Assembly: GCA_032622095.1 (NCBI GenBank)
Contig: CP136068.1
Span: 137,585,989 to 137,649,988, forward strand
Origin: Siphonodentalium dalli
Taxonomy: Eukaryota > Mollusca > Scaphopoda > Gadilida > Siphonodentaliidae
DNA: 64,000 bases
Direction: 5' to 3'
A program made the position numbers and the translations under genes. This document shows positions 11,740 to 24,329 of the stretch, piece by piece. The notes beneath the pieces are model-generated. The model was not told the DNA's origin. It worked only from the letters and a program-made list of their open reading frames with translations, and did not search any database. Position 1 is the stretch's first letter; the number at the start of each line of letters is the position of its first letter.

Positions 11740-14700
11740 AACGTCATCGCACGCCTTATAGAAGCCGTTGTTAGTTTCACGTCCCATTTATTGGTTTAAG
11801 TTTTTTTATGGAGGTTTTGGATCAAGTAATAATTAGAATCTACAGTTGTCCACAGATTATAGCGAAATTTAATAAAAACTGGTCCAGTAAATTATGTCTG
11901 AGCCAAAAGCTCGGTTCATACCTAATTTACTGCACTCGTTTGGTAAATTTCGCTATAAACTGGGTACGAGTTGGAGATCCTCTATATATGACTGCTCTTT
12001 TTTACCATCATGGTCCGGTAGCCATCTTTGATCGGCGATTTGCAGCAAACCTTCTATAGTGATAAACACTTGACGCCCATTACTATCTGGAGTAAAAGAT
12101 GTCATTCTAGACTGGGTGATGTCTAGTAAATATAGTTCCAATACAATCTGTGTCGGGGCAAGGTTAATAAATCAGCATGCAACGTCTGAATAATTGAACT
12201 GCCAGCGGTTCATTATAAGTTATCAAATATATTATGGAGAATGACAGTTCTCGGTGATTCGTTTATGTTCATTATCAATAAAGGAGGGGGCAAGATTTAC
12301 AGCTCCGCCTATATATGCGGCCTTTTCTAAACCAATCTAAACTTTTTGACACGACAATGGAGATACACTAGTGCAAATCGGCATTCAATATATAATAGCT
12401 GCTCAATAATCAATGTATGTTTACATATCATTATGGGTGATTGGTTGCTAGTTTTGACCATCATGGTCTGGCGGCCATCTTGGATAGGGGATTTGCAGCA
12501 AAGCTATATATTAGATTGATATACACTTGACGCCCATGAATATCTGAAGTAAAAGATGTCATCCTATAACACAGTAATTTCTCGTAAATAGTCCCGATAC
12601 AATCTGTGTCAGAACAATTATAGGGTGTTAAATCAGCATACAACGTCTGAAGAATGAAATTGCCAATTAAACGGTTCATTATAAGTTATTAATTTTATAA
12701 TGGAGAATATGCAGCTCTTAGTGATTTGGTAATGTTCATATTCAACAAAGAACAGAAAACCAAGATTTACAGCCCGCCAAATGCCTTTTCGAAACCAAAA
12801 TAATGCTGGACCAAGTGTTTTCACACGGCAATGGAGAGAAACTATTGCATATCAGCATGAAACCCCAAATATATCATTAAAAAAGCCATTAGATTTTTCC
12901 GTATCTATCACTAGTTACGAATAGGCGATTGCTTCCAGAGATCACTTGGCATCACACCAACAAAATGGCTGCGCGGATTAATACTATTTTGAAAAGCCGC
13001 GCATGACACCAATACCAGACAATGCAAAATTGTTGCTTCGTTCATTAAGGTTAAATTATTGTCCAACTTTGTTGCACTAACGAAAATAGACACGAAAACA
13101 AAGATGCAAATTGGGTGACTATAGTTTCCGTCGCCAGCTAGAGCGCGCAATACTGTCATAAACGGTTGTGAAGCGTCTCAGCCAATGACGTGCATGAATG
13201 CATTTTGCAGCTTCTTTTAAGGATTTTGATTTGTTAAAAAAGCATAAAGCTGTAGTTTTTTTTTCATGTGATATACAAAATCTCTAACTCGTTATGTTGG
13301 GATATTAGATTTTGTGAAACTTGTTTTATTAATTTAATTCGCAACTCGTCTACGACTCGTTGGATTATATTTTATTTATAGTCAATAAATAATTACACAT
13401 CCTATGTGCACATACATTGATCATTGAGCAGCTAATATATATTAAATGCTGATTTAACTACACCGCCCATCTGATTAATCATTATTGGGCCACCACAACA
13501 TTCTAACATTGAATATCATATTTACGGTGAATTATTACACCCCTATAGTATGATTTCCGCAAATATGTAAACATCGTTTGAATATCTTCATTTTATTTAG
13601 CCTAATTTGATCTCAAGGAACTGAGAATGATATGGCCGCATTTATATATTTTTATCACAATGAGTAGTCTGCCATATTAGATTGGGGACATTCATCCTCC
13701 CTATAATCAACCAAAAATGAGTTCTGGATATCACACAACTTCGCAGCAAAGGCGTAATTATACTCTCCACGACCATGCATGATTATCTGGAGTACAAAGA
13801 TGTCCTCCCATTCCGTTCTAGCTAGTAATTATAGGTTACAGTGAAGTAATTGTTTCCTACAGGCCTCCATATTAACGTTTAACAGCCTACTGATGTCAAT
13901 ATATATCATAAGTGTGTGGAGGGCATATATTATATGAAAGACTGTCATCTGTGCAAACTTTTTGAAAAAAATAATTGATATCGCCAAGCATGACTTTTAC
14001 ATTTACATTTCCGGTTTTTGAAAGTAGCGTACCTATGTATTATGGGTCAATAAGATTAAACGAATTGAATTGTCAGGATCACAGTAAAAAAAATAGTGAT
14101 ATTTTACACCTCTGAAAATTTCAAACATAAAAGCACAACATTGGTCATAAGCCAATGTTTTTTTCTGATTTTTGAAATTCAAGCAGGAATGATTTCCTTC
14201 ATTTGTTATCTATAAATATAAAATATCCAATTAACCAATCAGGGTCCAGCGTGTATTTAGTACTCTCTTCCATCTTGGTTCAAAATCCGTTGGAGGGCGC
14301 CCTCCCTCAACTACTTCACTGTAACCTATAGTCACATTGAAAGGTTACTAAATCTGCACGCAGCGTCTGGAGAATGGAACTGCGTGACAATAGTTCATTA
14401 CAGGTTATTAATTTTATAATGGAGAATGGAAGCTTTCAGCGATTCGATGATGATTCTATTAAAAAAAGGCGAAACAAGATGTACTAGCTCGAACACCCAC
14501 AATACATGTATCCCCATTAACATCCCTTAACGAACCACATGACCTATATAGTTAACTTGCACCCCACACTTATCCCCCCCCCCCCCCCCGCCACCACCAC
14601 CACACTAGCACTCACCAGTAATACTTAATACTATATAGTTATTCAAATTCAATTGTTATTGTATACATGCACCCGTCATGCCAAACCTATTCTGTTTAAT

Positions 14701-15335
14701 ATACTGTTTATATTTGTTGTTATACTTATTCTGTATTGTGGGGAGTGGAGGTCCATCTAAGTTTTAAGAACTTGTCCGCCAATCCCCTAGTATCTGTATA
14801 TGAATATAGTTTTAAAATATGTTAAAACACCCACATACATATATACCCAAATCGAAGCCAATGAATACAAAATCAAATGTTTTGAAATCGCAGTTGAGAG
14901 AAACAGCATGTATTGCATCTTGAAACTGCGGTGAATTATTTCTTACAAAAACATATCGCAACATGTATATATACAAAATCGTTTAAAAATCTTCATTTTA
15001 TTTAACCCAAATCAGTCAAAGAACTGAAGAGAGGGTATACGACTGCTCTTTTTTATCATTTTGGTCCGGCGGCCATCTTGGATCGTGGATTTTCAGCAAA
15101 GCTTCTAAAGCTCGAGATGTACGCTTGATTCCAATGACTATCTGGAGTAAAAGATTCCCTCCTATATATATCCAGCCATGTCTTGCAAATAGTCCCAATA
15201 CAATCTGTACCAGAACAAGGTCATTAAATCAGCATGTACCGTCTGCAGAATTTAACTGCCAACGGCTGATTGCAAGGTATTACTTTTATAATGGAGGGTG
15301 ACGGCTCTCAGTGATTCTATGATATAAAGTGTACT

Positions 15336-15725
15336 ACCCCCTCCTCGGACAACCACGTGTATTACCCCCTCCTCGGACAACCAAAGTGTATTACCCCCTC
15401 CTCGGACAACCACGTGTATTACCCCATCCTCGAGCGGACAACCACGTGTATTACCCCCTCCTCGGACAACCACGTGTATTACCCCCTCCTCGGACAACCA
15501 CGTGTATTACCCCCTCCTCGGACAACCACGTGTATTACCCACTCCTCGGACAACCATGTGTATTACCCCCTCCTCGGACAACCACGTGTATTACCCCCTC
15601 CTCGGACAACCACGTGTATTACCCCCCCCCCCCCCCCTCCTCGGACAACCACGTGTATTACCCCCCCCCCTCCTCGGACAACCACGTGTATTACCCCCCC
15701 CCCCCTCCTCGGACAACCACGTGTA
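15336..15725. repeat. 28-bp minisatellite carrying CACGTG in most units
   Basis: About fourteen tandem units contain CACGTGTATTACCCCC followed by TCCTCGGACAAC. The final units have expanded C runs of 10-16 bases. A single degenerate unit survives at about 16282-16305 in the next duplicated block, showing that the array expanded after that duplication or contracted in the second copy. Because 28 is not a multiple of three, the array reads open in several frames on both strands; these frames are not taken as genes. Confidence 0.9.
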
Positions 15726-15744
15726 CGTGCACAATATGTGTATT

Positions 15745-16840
15745 CGAAACATAACGGATGATTAATCAAACGTCTTGACACGGCAGATGGTGAGAAACTA
15801 TTGCATATGAAAATTGCGGTGAATTATTACACGCAAAATGTATTTTCGGCAAAATTATCAACATATTTGAAAATATTCATTTTATTTAGCCAAAATTGAC
15901 ACAGAAGCTGAGAATGATATAGTTGCATTTATCATTTTTATCATAAAGAGCCGGCGACCACCTTGGATTTGGGACTCGGACATTTTTCATCGTCTTTAAC
16001 TCAAAATGAGATCTCGGTATCACACAACTTTGCAGCAAAGCTTCTATATAATGATATATTTCTCCACGCCAACGCATATCTGAGTACAAGATGTCCTGCT
16101 ATGTTCAGTTCTAGCTCGTAACTAGTCCCAGAACAAGGTCATTAAATCAGCGTGCATCACCTGAAGAATGGAACTGCCAACGGCTCATCACAAGTTATTA
16201 ATTTCATAATGGAGCGTGACAGCTCTCAGTGATTCGATGATGTTCCTGTTCAACAAAAGACAGAAAACCAAAATGTACTACCCCATCCCGAACAACCACG
16301 TGTACGTGTTTAGTATATGTATTTCGAAACATAACGGATGATTAATCAAACATCTTGACACGGCAGATGGAGAGAAACTATTGCATATGAAAATTGCGGT
16401 GAATTATTACACACAAAATGTATTTTCAGCAAAATTGTGAAGATTGTTTGAAAATATTCATTTTATTTAGCCAAAATTGACACGGGAGCTGAGAATGATA
16501 TAGCTGCATTTATCATTTTGGCCATAAAAGGCCGGCGACCACCTTGGATTTGGGACTCGGACATTCTTCATCGGCTTTAACTCAAAATGAGATATCGGTC
16601 ATCACACAACTTTGCAGCAAAGCTTCTATAGAATGGTATATTTCTCCACGCCAACGCATATCTGAGTACAAGATGTCCTGCTAAATTCATGTCTAGCTCG
16701 TAACTATAGTCCCAGAACAAGGTCATTAAATCAGCGTGCACCTGAAGAATGGAACTGCCAACGGCTCATCACAAGTTATTAATTTCATAATGGAGCGTGA
16801 CAGCTCTCAGTGATTCGAATATGTTCATATTCAACTAAAG
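15745..16840. repeat. 580-bp tandem duplication
   Basis: CGAAACATAACGGATGATTA at 15745 recurs at 16325 and the following ~500 bp match closely through the TTCATAATGGAG box (16190s and 16780s). This is the youngest duplication inside the satellite-like region. Confidence 0.85.
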
Positions 16841-17950
16841 ACGACACCAAGATTTAATCCTCCGAACCAGGGACGTGGCGACAGGGGGATTGGGGCGAGA
16901 CACCCCACCAACTTTGGTCAAAATTTTCAATAGTTGGAAATTTCATACCCGACACAACATTAGTTGAAAATTTCATACCAATGTGACCGATGAGGGTCCG
17001 GGTGGATAGCAGATTTACGACATGGCAACGTATTTGTTGGTATATATAATTTATTCACACACAGAAACAGAAAGCAATGGTATGGATCGACCTGAAATGA
17101 CACAGAACAATCCAAAACTTAGTACATTATTAAAGAGATACAGTGAAACCTGGTGAGGTGTGCAGCATGCAGTCTACAGGGTGATGCTATTAGTATGTGA
17201 CAAGCTGGTATTGGGGAGCGTTAGTGGAATGCACGAGAATAAATTACGGCTTTGGTTATAAGACCTAGACATCTTTAACCCATGCAGTAACGTGCTATAT
17301 ATATTGAAATGCCCACACCAACAATAGATTGAAAATGTTCTTGTGGTTTGATTTTCAAACAATTTATTGGGAAATTTATTGTTTTTGGACCAATATTTGA
17401 AAATGTTCCTACTTTTGGTCAAAATTGTTGTGTGTCCTGGTCTGTTGTCCGTAGCTGGCTAGCCTGGTGCATTGCTCTGGAGTTAGACCACTAGATGTTA
17501 GGATTTATGCACTTTTCAGGTTCAAATATCTGAATGTTCTCATACCGGCTATATGGAACCATGGTTTATGAATATATAGGCTATTAGGCATGAGCACTGA
17601 TGTGCAATGGGAAGTGCAAATGGAATTATGCAAAACTTGTATTTGGTCTGATTCGAGGGGATGCAGTTGGGATTATCCAATGTGGACATCCCCACAACGG
17701 AGACCCTCTATATAGCCACGTCCCTGCTCCGAACACCATGGTATATAAACCCAATTCGAAACCAATGAATGGCGAGAAACTATGGCATATCCAGCCATGT
17801 CTCGTAAATAGTCCTAATACAATCTGTATCAGAACAAGGTCATTAAATCAGCATGCAACGTCTGAAGAATGGAACTGCCAACGGCTCATCACAAGTTATT
17901 AATTTTATAATGGAGGATGACGGCTCACGGTGATTCGATGATGTTCTGAT

Positions 17951-18916
17951 CCAAGTAGAATGGAGCAAAAATCTAATTGTTCATATTTCACATGAGTCAG
18001 CGAAACTCCTTGTCCAATAAGAGGACGTTGGAGGCAAAATGTGTGATATTAACGAGGTATTATATCTAAAGATTTTTTCGGCATCTCCTGCTTAAGGAGA
18101 TATTTTGTTTTATCTCAACCGGGTTGATACAACTGATATATTTGACATGTCATAGTTTCGCGGACGAAATACCAGTAAGTTGCTGACTCCGGGCATATAG
18201 TCAAAATTGTCAATGGATGTTTCACGTTACAATATAATTTGACTGTTCGCATGCTTGGTTTTTCCCGGGCGAGGATTATAATAGCGTTTTTCTCTGGGAT
18301 GGCTGATGGGTTTAGTCTTATGTGGGTGAGTACATAAATTTATGACATAATTAGCCCCCTAAACCCGGCCTCATGTGTTAGTAAGACACACGTGTAATAT
18401 CGGCACGCACGGTGACGTAAGAGCTTAGCGCAATGATGTCGATCAATGTTATTATTATCATGATATTCAATTTGCGTTGGGTCATTTTGTGTTGACTTTG
18501 AGAAAAACATGGGTGATATGGGTCGTTTAATACTATGTCAACTTGAAAAGACACATTTAAAATGGAACTAGTTTTGCTCTTGAATGTTTCTTTACTTCCT
18601 CTTTGGTTGTGATAAGGAAATCAATATTAATATTTTTAACCCTAGCCGTTTTTCCTTGCTAAAATGTGATAAAAAGGATCTCAAAGTCGTCGCAATTCTA
18701 TAGAAATATATTAACCTCGTCAAAAAATTAGATTCCAACCTCACTAAATCTCGGCTCTAATCTAATTTAGTGCACTCCGTTAATACATTTCGTATAGAAC
18801 TCCGACTCATTGGAGATATAGAACCCCTATAATTATGCACATCAGACAGTTCTCGCGTAAGAACGTGTTTGTGTATGGCATAAAGACGCCCCATCCGATT
18901 AGAAGTCAAAATTCAC
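17951..18916. other. No gene or clear element seen
   Basis: Unique-looking AT-rich DNA. Open frames are short and without domains. Confidence 0.45.
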
Positions 18917-19446
18917 TTAAAGATGCGGGCGGCGTTGGCGGTGGGTATGCTGTTAAAATATTCACCTCCGTCAAAAACCGCCATAAACAGAAAGAATAGT
19001 AAAATATAGACAGACCTTGTTCTTATTCCAATTAGAAATATGGCATAAACAGTATGTTATTGTCAAATTTTTTTCCTCTGTTATGTAAACAAAAGCAAAA
19101 AAACGTTACGTTACCTGGCTTTTGTTTAGATCCGGATATGGTAAACACAAAGAGCGTTATTTGTTACTGTTTTCCTGATATGGAAATAATAAAGAGCGTT
19201 TATATCATATGTGTGTGATTAACCAACAGAGTCGCGCTGTGTTATGAAAACAGAAGCACAACTTCTGTAACACGAGCAGGCTCTTGTTTACGTACACCAT
19301 CGTACGTCTTGACGACAATATACTATTTACGCGCTGATTATGTTTGGCATATGAACAAAACTATATATATATTAATATTCTTTCTGTTGATAGCGATTTT
19401 GAACAAATATGAATATGTCTGCAACGAACGCCGCCCATGCCTTTAA
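18917..19446. mobile_element. TTAA element family G, copy 1
   Basis: About 530 bp with TTAA at each end and inverted termini TTAAAGATGCGGGCGGCGTT / AACGCCGCCCATGCCTTTAA. It is homologous along its length to 30101-30649 and 36163-36691. It contains the recurring AAAGAGCGTT motif twice. It abuts the next element (19445-19845) with no spacer. No frame is conserved between copies, so it is taken as non-autonomous. Confidence 0.85.
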
Positions 19447-19845
19447 AACCCTTTACCCAACAAACCGGCCAAAAACGGCCAAATAAAGCTGCAACAGCCT
19501 AAATTATCTTGGGTCTGTCTCAATAAAACCATACAAATATGGATATCATTGGAACCGGCTCATTGACCACATTGTGATGGTTACAGTTATGCCCTGTGCC
19601 AATGCATTCTCTTATATATGCGAGTCGACCATAGGTCGCCTCGCATATATAAGAGAATGCATTGGCCTAAAAAAAAAACTTTTTTTAACACTTTTTACCA
19701 TTTTTTCTTACATTCTTTAACAATTTTATAATTTTTAATGTGTTAAGCCAATGCATTCTCTTATATATGCGAGGCGACCTATGGTCGACTCGCATATATA
19801 AGAGAATGCATTGGCACAGGGCCGTTCTGTTGGGTAAAGGGTTAA
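19445..19845. mobile_element. Twin-hairpin TTAA element (P1), copy b
   Basis: Same structure as 11376-11739. Hairpins lie at 19599-19665 and 19748-19814 and are again exact reverse complements of each other. The right end keeps TTAA (19842-19845); the left end is AAAACCCTTT and directly follows family G copy 1, which suggests insertion at or next to the TTAA of that element. Confidence 0.85.
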
Positions 19846-20169
19846 CCAATCTCCCGCTTACACCATGCATGCATATAGTCGGTAAAACCATGATAATTAC
19901 TTTCCACAAGCCAAATCAATAGCGACAGTCTAAAACGTATACGGCAAATTATACAGGTATACTTCGACAATAGCAAACAAAGTACGTTTTCTGTTGATTG
20001 ATTGTCGACAAATTCAGTTGAGTTTTTTTCTTATTGTTTGTTTCTTCCAAAATTGCATTATAGGCTTATTGATACCAACCCTGAGCTATACGCGTTTAAC
20101 AGATACATATAATAATGTCAATCAATTACACACCACCAGATCGAAGGCACCCGCGTTTATATAATAAAT

Positions 20170-20478
20170 TTATTATAGATGAGTTGCTCACTTAGGAAAT
20201 TTGGGACCAAATCTGACCAGGGATCTTTAGCCTGTTCTTGATGAGATACTCATCGACGAGTGGTTCGCTTAGGAAATGTTCAGATAATAAGTTCAACAAA
20301 TCTATTATCTGAACATTTCCCACAAAGGAATCATTCTGCTCTTGCATTATTTGTTCTTTTCTGTCCATCGTCTGCTTTTATTACATGAACACCACATCCA
20401 AATAAATAATAGACTGTTTCAATGTATATACTTGTATAACTTAATGGGATAATTCATTTAGTAAAGAAAGAGTTTTAA
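20170..20478. mobile_element. TTAA miniature element P2, rearranged copy
   Basis: Internal hairpin GGAAATGTTCAGATAATAAG ... CTATTATCTGAACATTTCCC is intact at about 20272-20310. The left end is disturbed: a partial GATGAGTTGCTCACTTAGGAAA precedes the expected GACGAGTGGTTCGCTTAGGA. The right end ATTTAGTAAAGAAAGAG is degraded. Confidence 0.65.
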
Positions 20479-20554
20479 ATAAATTTTGGACAAGGCAATA
20501 TATATACCATCTCAAATATTTATTTTAAAAAAGTACGTTTTCAGTAACATATCG

Positions 20555-21083
20555 TTAAAAGTGGATTATCTCTTTGTAAACATGTATTATATAGTTACCG
20601 GGGTATAAAACATTATATCTGAATCGAAGACTCCTGTCCGGAAATGCTTCTATCGATTAATATTAATTATATTTCGAATAATTTCTGGTCTAAAAAGGTG
20701 TGGTTGTTAGCTAACGAACAATAGTGGTTACTGTTAACAGAGACCAGAAATTTGATTGTGTAATTTTGTCACAAATAAACGTTAATTATACTCATTATCG
20801 CTTATAACTATGGAATAAAACTATACAACCAATCAATCTGGAACATTTGACGTTCGGTACGTAGCCATAGGAACAACCTAATGCTCTATATCGCTATGAT
20901 ATCACCCGAATGGTTTGTTCTAAAAATAGACAAATAAACGGTCCCAATAAAATATTCGAAATAAAATCAATATTAATTGCATGATAGAAGCCTTTCCGGA
21001 CAGGGGTCTTCAGTTCATATTTATTATTTTATATCCACGCAACTATTTTAAATTTGTTATTTAAAGAGATAATTCATCTTTAA
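20555..21083. mobile_element. TTAA element family H with ~110-bp terminal inverted repeats
   Basis: TTAA at 20555-20558 and 21080-21083 flank long inverted arms: GTGGATTATCTCTTT on the left pairs with AAAGAGATAATTCATC on the right, and GAAGACTCCTGTCCGGAAA pairs with TTTCCGGACAGGGGTCTTC. The centre (20690-20940) is non-coding. A single arm of the same family lies at 36735-36870. Confidence 0.75.
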
Positions 21084-22125
21084 TCGGTTGACATTATTAA
21101 CAGTTTTAATATTTCTTATCCCCAATTAAACTGATGGCATACTGTATATTATACGATACTTGAAATGATACATGCGTTGAACAGGTTTATATCAACCGGT
21201 TACGCGCCACCTCTATACCTTTTAATAAATGGTTGTTGATCTGTAGATTCCCCGCTTCGTCAGCAGATGTGACCGATTGTTCCGCACTGACCAGCACGTG
21301 TGCTCATCTGTTAGTCTGCTCCTTCTACAACTAATGGTGAGTAGCGACGGGTAACGTTCGGCGATGAGATATCTCACCCACATTCAGTATCGCAAAACAG
21401 CAGGCGTTTACTTCTGTTCAGTAGCGGCATTTGATAAGGCACGTCGAGATTTTTTATTTCGAGAACTCGACAGATTTATCAGAATTTCAGCGGGAAACAT
21501 TAATCACATTTAAGACGAAAAAAAGTAACGCCCACCCCTCGAGACGCCGCTTCTATCGTACGTAAGTCAAGAATCAAAGAATTTCATGTAGCTAGAAAGT
21601 AATTTCGCCGCTGGGGTAATCCCAATATATATCCATGTTCTACTATGCGGTGCTTCAAATGTCGCCGTAACATAATAGCTCCCGCAAATCGGTCGGCATT
21701 TCAAACGAAGTTCATTAAATTGCCGTGTGTGATAACATTTCCTGTGAATGTACTGGTGCGAAGAGCGCTGTTTTATCATGCTAACAACATATATTGATGA
21801 TAGTACTACATTCGCCGATTATCTATTAAACATAGTTTTATTTGTTATGGCTAGGCTTGTCGTGCGTTATTGATAATTGGAGTAATTTTTCCAGGGAGTA
21901 CATTGACTTATATTGATTTCTCAACTCATTCACAAATTTGTTTGATGGACAACGTTCTGCTGTGGATGTGTTGCCGAAATTGCCTGTAGCTTGTCTATCG
22001 ATGTCTGGATATTGGAATTGAGTCAGTGTGGTTTAGTGTGTTTCTGGGTTAGTAATATTATGTTATGTAGATACTCATGGAATATTGTCAGCTAGGCGTA
22101 AGTATTCGTTTATTATGAATTTTGT
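21084..22125. other. Non-coding; possible 5' exon end near 21336
   Basis: The stretch 21240-21560 is less AT-rich than its surroundings and contains an ATG directly followed by a consensus donor (ATG|GTGAGT at 21334-21340). No protein or repeat is recognised. Confidence 0.35.
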
Positions 22126-22505
22126 TTAACCCTTTACCCAAAAGAACGGCCCTGTGCCAATGCATTCTCTTATATATGCGAGTCGACCATAGGTCGCCTC
22201 GCATATACATGCATAAGAGAATGCATTGGCTTAACACATTAAAAATTATAAAATTGTTAAAGATTGTAAGAAAAAATAAGAAAAAAAGATTTTGTTAGGC
22301 CAATGCATTCTCTTATATATGCGAGGCGACATATATAAGAGAATGCATTGGCACAGGGCATAACTGTAACTATCACAATGTGGTCAAGGAGCCGGTTCCA
22401 ATGATATCCATATTTGTATGGTTCTATTGAGACAGACCGAAGATATTTTAGGCTGTTGAAGCTTTATTTGGCCGGTTGTGGCCGGTTTGTTGGGTAAAGG
22501 GTTAA
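22126..22505. mobile_element. Twin-hairpin TTAA element (P1), copy c, inverted
   Basis: TTAA ends with CCCTTTACCCAA termini. Internal order is reversed relative to copy a (the AACCGGCTCC block lies to the right). One hairpin carries a small insertion (ATACATGC) and the second has lost its centre. Confidence 0.8.
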
Positions 22506-22711
22506 CAGTGTCTCGTACATTCTGGTATACATTTATAAAAAACATATCTTTTCCAAATAAAATGTACAATCTTATCAAAGGGATTGGGCCAAATGTTCTG
22601 CCACTTAGAATTGGCAATGTCGCATGCAATATTATTATTATTTTTGGCGAACGGTTTTTCACTGTTGTCTCAATCGTCCATATACTCTTCTTTTCCTCTT
22701 TGTTTAATTGT

Positions 22712-22713
<2 letters not shown>

Positions 22714-22791
<78 letters not shown>

Positions 22792-22910
22792 CCTCTCTCT
22801 CTTTCTTTCTCTCTCTCTCTCTCTCTCTCCCTCTCTCTCTATCTCTCTCTCTCTCCCTCCCTCTCTCTCTTTCTTTCTCTCTCTCTCTCTCCCCCCCCCC
22901 CCCCCCCCTT
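22714..22910. repeat. (CT)n microsatellite ending in a C run
   Basis: About 175 bp of CT repeats with scattered CCCT and TTTCTTT interruptions, followed by an 18-base C run. The interruption pattern CTCCCTCCCTCTCTCTCTTT occurs twice, which suggests internal duplication. Long open frames here (poly Ser-Leu or Arg-Glu) are simple-sequence artefacts. Confidence 0.95.
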
Positions 22911-23239
22911 GCCCTTCATCTCTTCTCATTTGTCGTCGTTGGTGTAGTGCTGAGACGTAGTAAATAAAACTCTGATGCAGGGTGTCTTACCTAAAACAGG
23001 TTAGTGATTGGTTGATGTAACGACATGACATGTAGCATGTGTCATCTCCCTCTTGAACGAAACGTCATGCAACGCGCGATTGATAGACACATTCTTTGTT
23101 TATTTACAATGAAGTTCGTTGGTGAAAAAATTGTATCTGCTTTAAAATAAAAGGCACACACAATGTTCGAATTCTCGACTAAGTCTCCATTAATACCGGG
23201 AAACGCACGTTTTGCATAAAGTCAACCAAACTTGGCTTG

Positions 23240-24070
23240 AAATTTCAACAAAGAATTTCTCTGGATCTATGAGGCGAAAATTCTTGAATTTCACATATCA
23301 TCTTTATCACATATAGAATCTGAGCAATTATTGAGAGATGATAAAAAATGGATTTTAATACGTTTGAGAGGTTGAAAATATTTTGTCCTTTTAGGTACCA
23401 AGAACTGCTAGAATAATTAATAATTCCAGACAACACTCCAATAACCCAATAGCTTATTGTCTTCGCTCTATGTGAGGAGACTTCATTTATATCATAATGT
23501 TGAGTTAGATTTTTAATTGCATATATTACAATGAAGAATAAAGCAGTCACGAATATTCCATATGTTGATATGCAGTGTGGTCCACTCAAGCATGGAGTAA
23601 TCAACTGGAATTAGGTCACAGTGTTAAGAGATATGGTGGTCAGCTTTAACTTGGTTATGAACTCATGACCCAAAACTCATCTCAGTCCAGTTTGCCATTG
23701 ACCAACAGGCATGACATGAACATACTCAAATATAGAAAATTATTTATGGGTAGTTGCCTTCCTAATTGAAATAATCATTAAATTTCACAAATCAATAAAA
23801 ATTAAGTCTTTTCGTGATCTTCAGATATGATGTTATGGATATATGATCTGCACATTTGAAAAAATCCAATTTACAGAAATTCTTGGTACCGGAAAACAGT
23901 GGAATGTTAAACATTGTTCATGCCATAAAAGTAAAGTAAATGAGGTTATAATTTCCAATGAGTCAATGGTTCTTAAATATTGTGTCACTATAATCGCCTG
24001 TACCAAATTTCCTAAAGAAATTCCAGACAAATTTTTAGAAAATCCATTTTGAAATACCAGGAAATGTTTG
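23240..24070 (-). repeat. Inverted, diverged copy of the 890-1530 repeat
   Basis: Read on the minus strand, this matches about 890-1530 (and 8810-9500): GGTTCATAACCAAGTTAAA, CACCATATCTCTTAACACTG, the TGAGTGGACCACACTGCA block and ATTTCAAATGGATTTTCT appear in the same order. In this copy a minus-strand frame of 119 residues (23604-23245) stays open, with two hydrophobic stretches (IFVTALFFIVIYAI and YWVIGVLSGIINYS). In the other copies the same region is interrupted. It could be a decayed membrane-protein exon captured in a repeat, or chance; no family is recognised. Confidence 0.7.
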
Positions 24071-24329
24071 GCAAAAAGTGCATCTGACCCTTAATACCCA
24101 GTTTGTGATACGCGTCCGATGGTTACATGTGTATGACGGGTAAATCCGGTTAGTTCGCCGCGCGCGGATACTTGACTGCTTTCAATTTGTAACTTCTTCA
24201 ACTTTTTATTCAGTCAAGTTTTTATTCAAAGCAGCACATAAAGCGATAGTCGACTTGTTAATATATAATAATTGCATCCGTATTACATGCATATTACAGG
24301 TCGATGTGTCTATATATATACATGTATAT

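Larger units (their letters stand above)
11970..17950. repeat. Satellite-like region: seven diverged copies of one box
   Basis: A box of about 100-140 bp recurs seven times in the same orientation: about 12148-12285, 12602-12749, 14331-14468, 15207-15330, 16125-16259, 16709-16838 and 17820-17946. Constant landmarks are AAATCAGC-TGCA, GTCTGAAGAATGGAACTGCC, a CGGTTCATTA/CGGCTCATCA block, TTATTAATTTTATAATGGAG and CTCAGTGATTCGATGATGTT. Each copy is preceded by related text with GCGGCCATCTTGGAT and TTTGCAGCAAAGCTTCTATA. Spacing is irregular, so this is an old tandem array broken by insertions and deletions, or a cluster of one dispersed family. No coding capacity seen. Confidence 0.8.

Noticed and set aside
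15252-15781. Several long overlapping open frames on both strands (up to 141 residues)
   Set aside because: They are translations of the 28-bp minisatellite in different frames and contain only the repeat.
22384-22967. Frames of 79-181 residues rich in Ser-Leu or Arg-Glu
   Set aside because: Simple translation of the (CT)n microsatellite and flanking P1 element.
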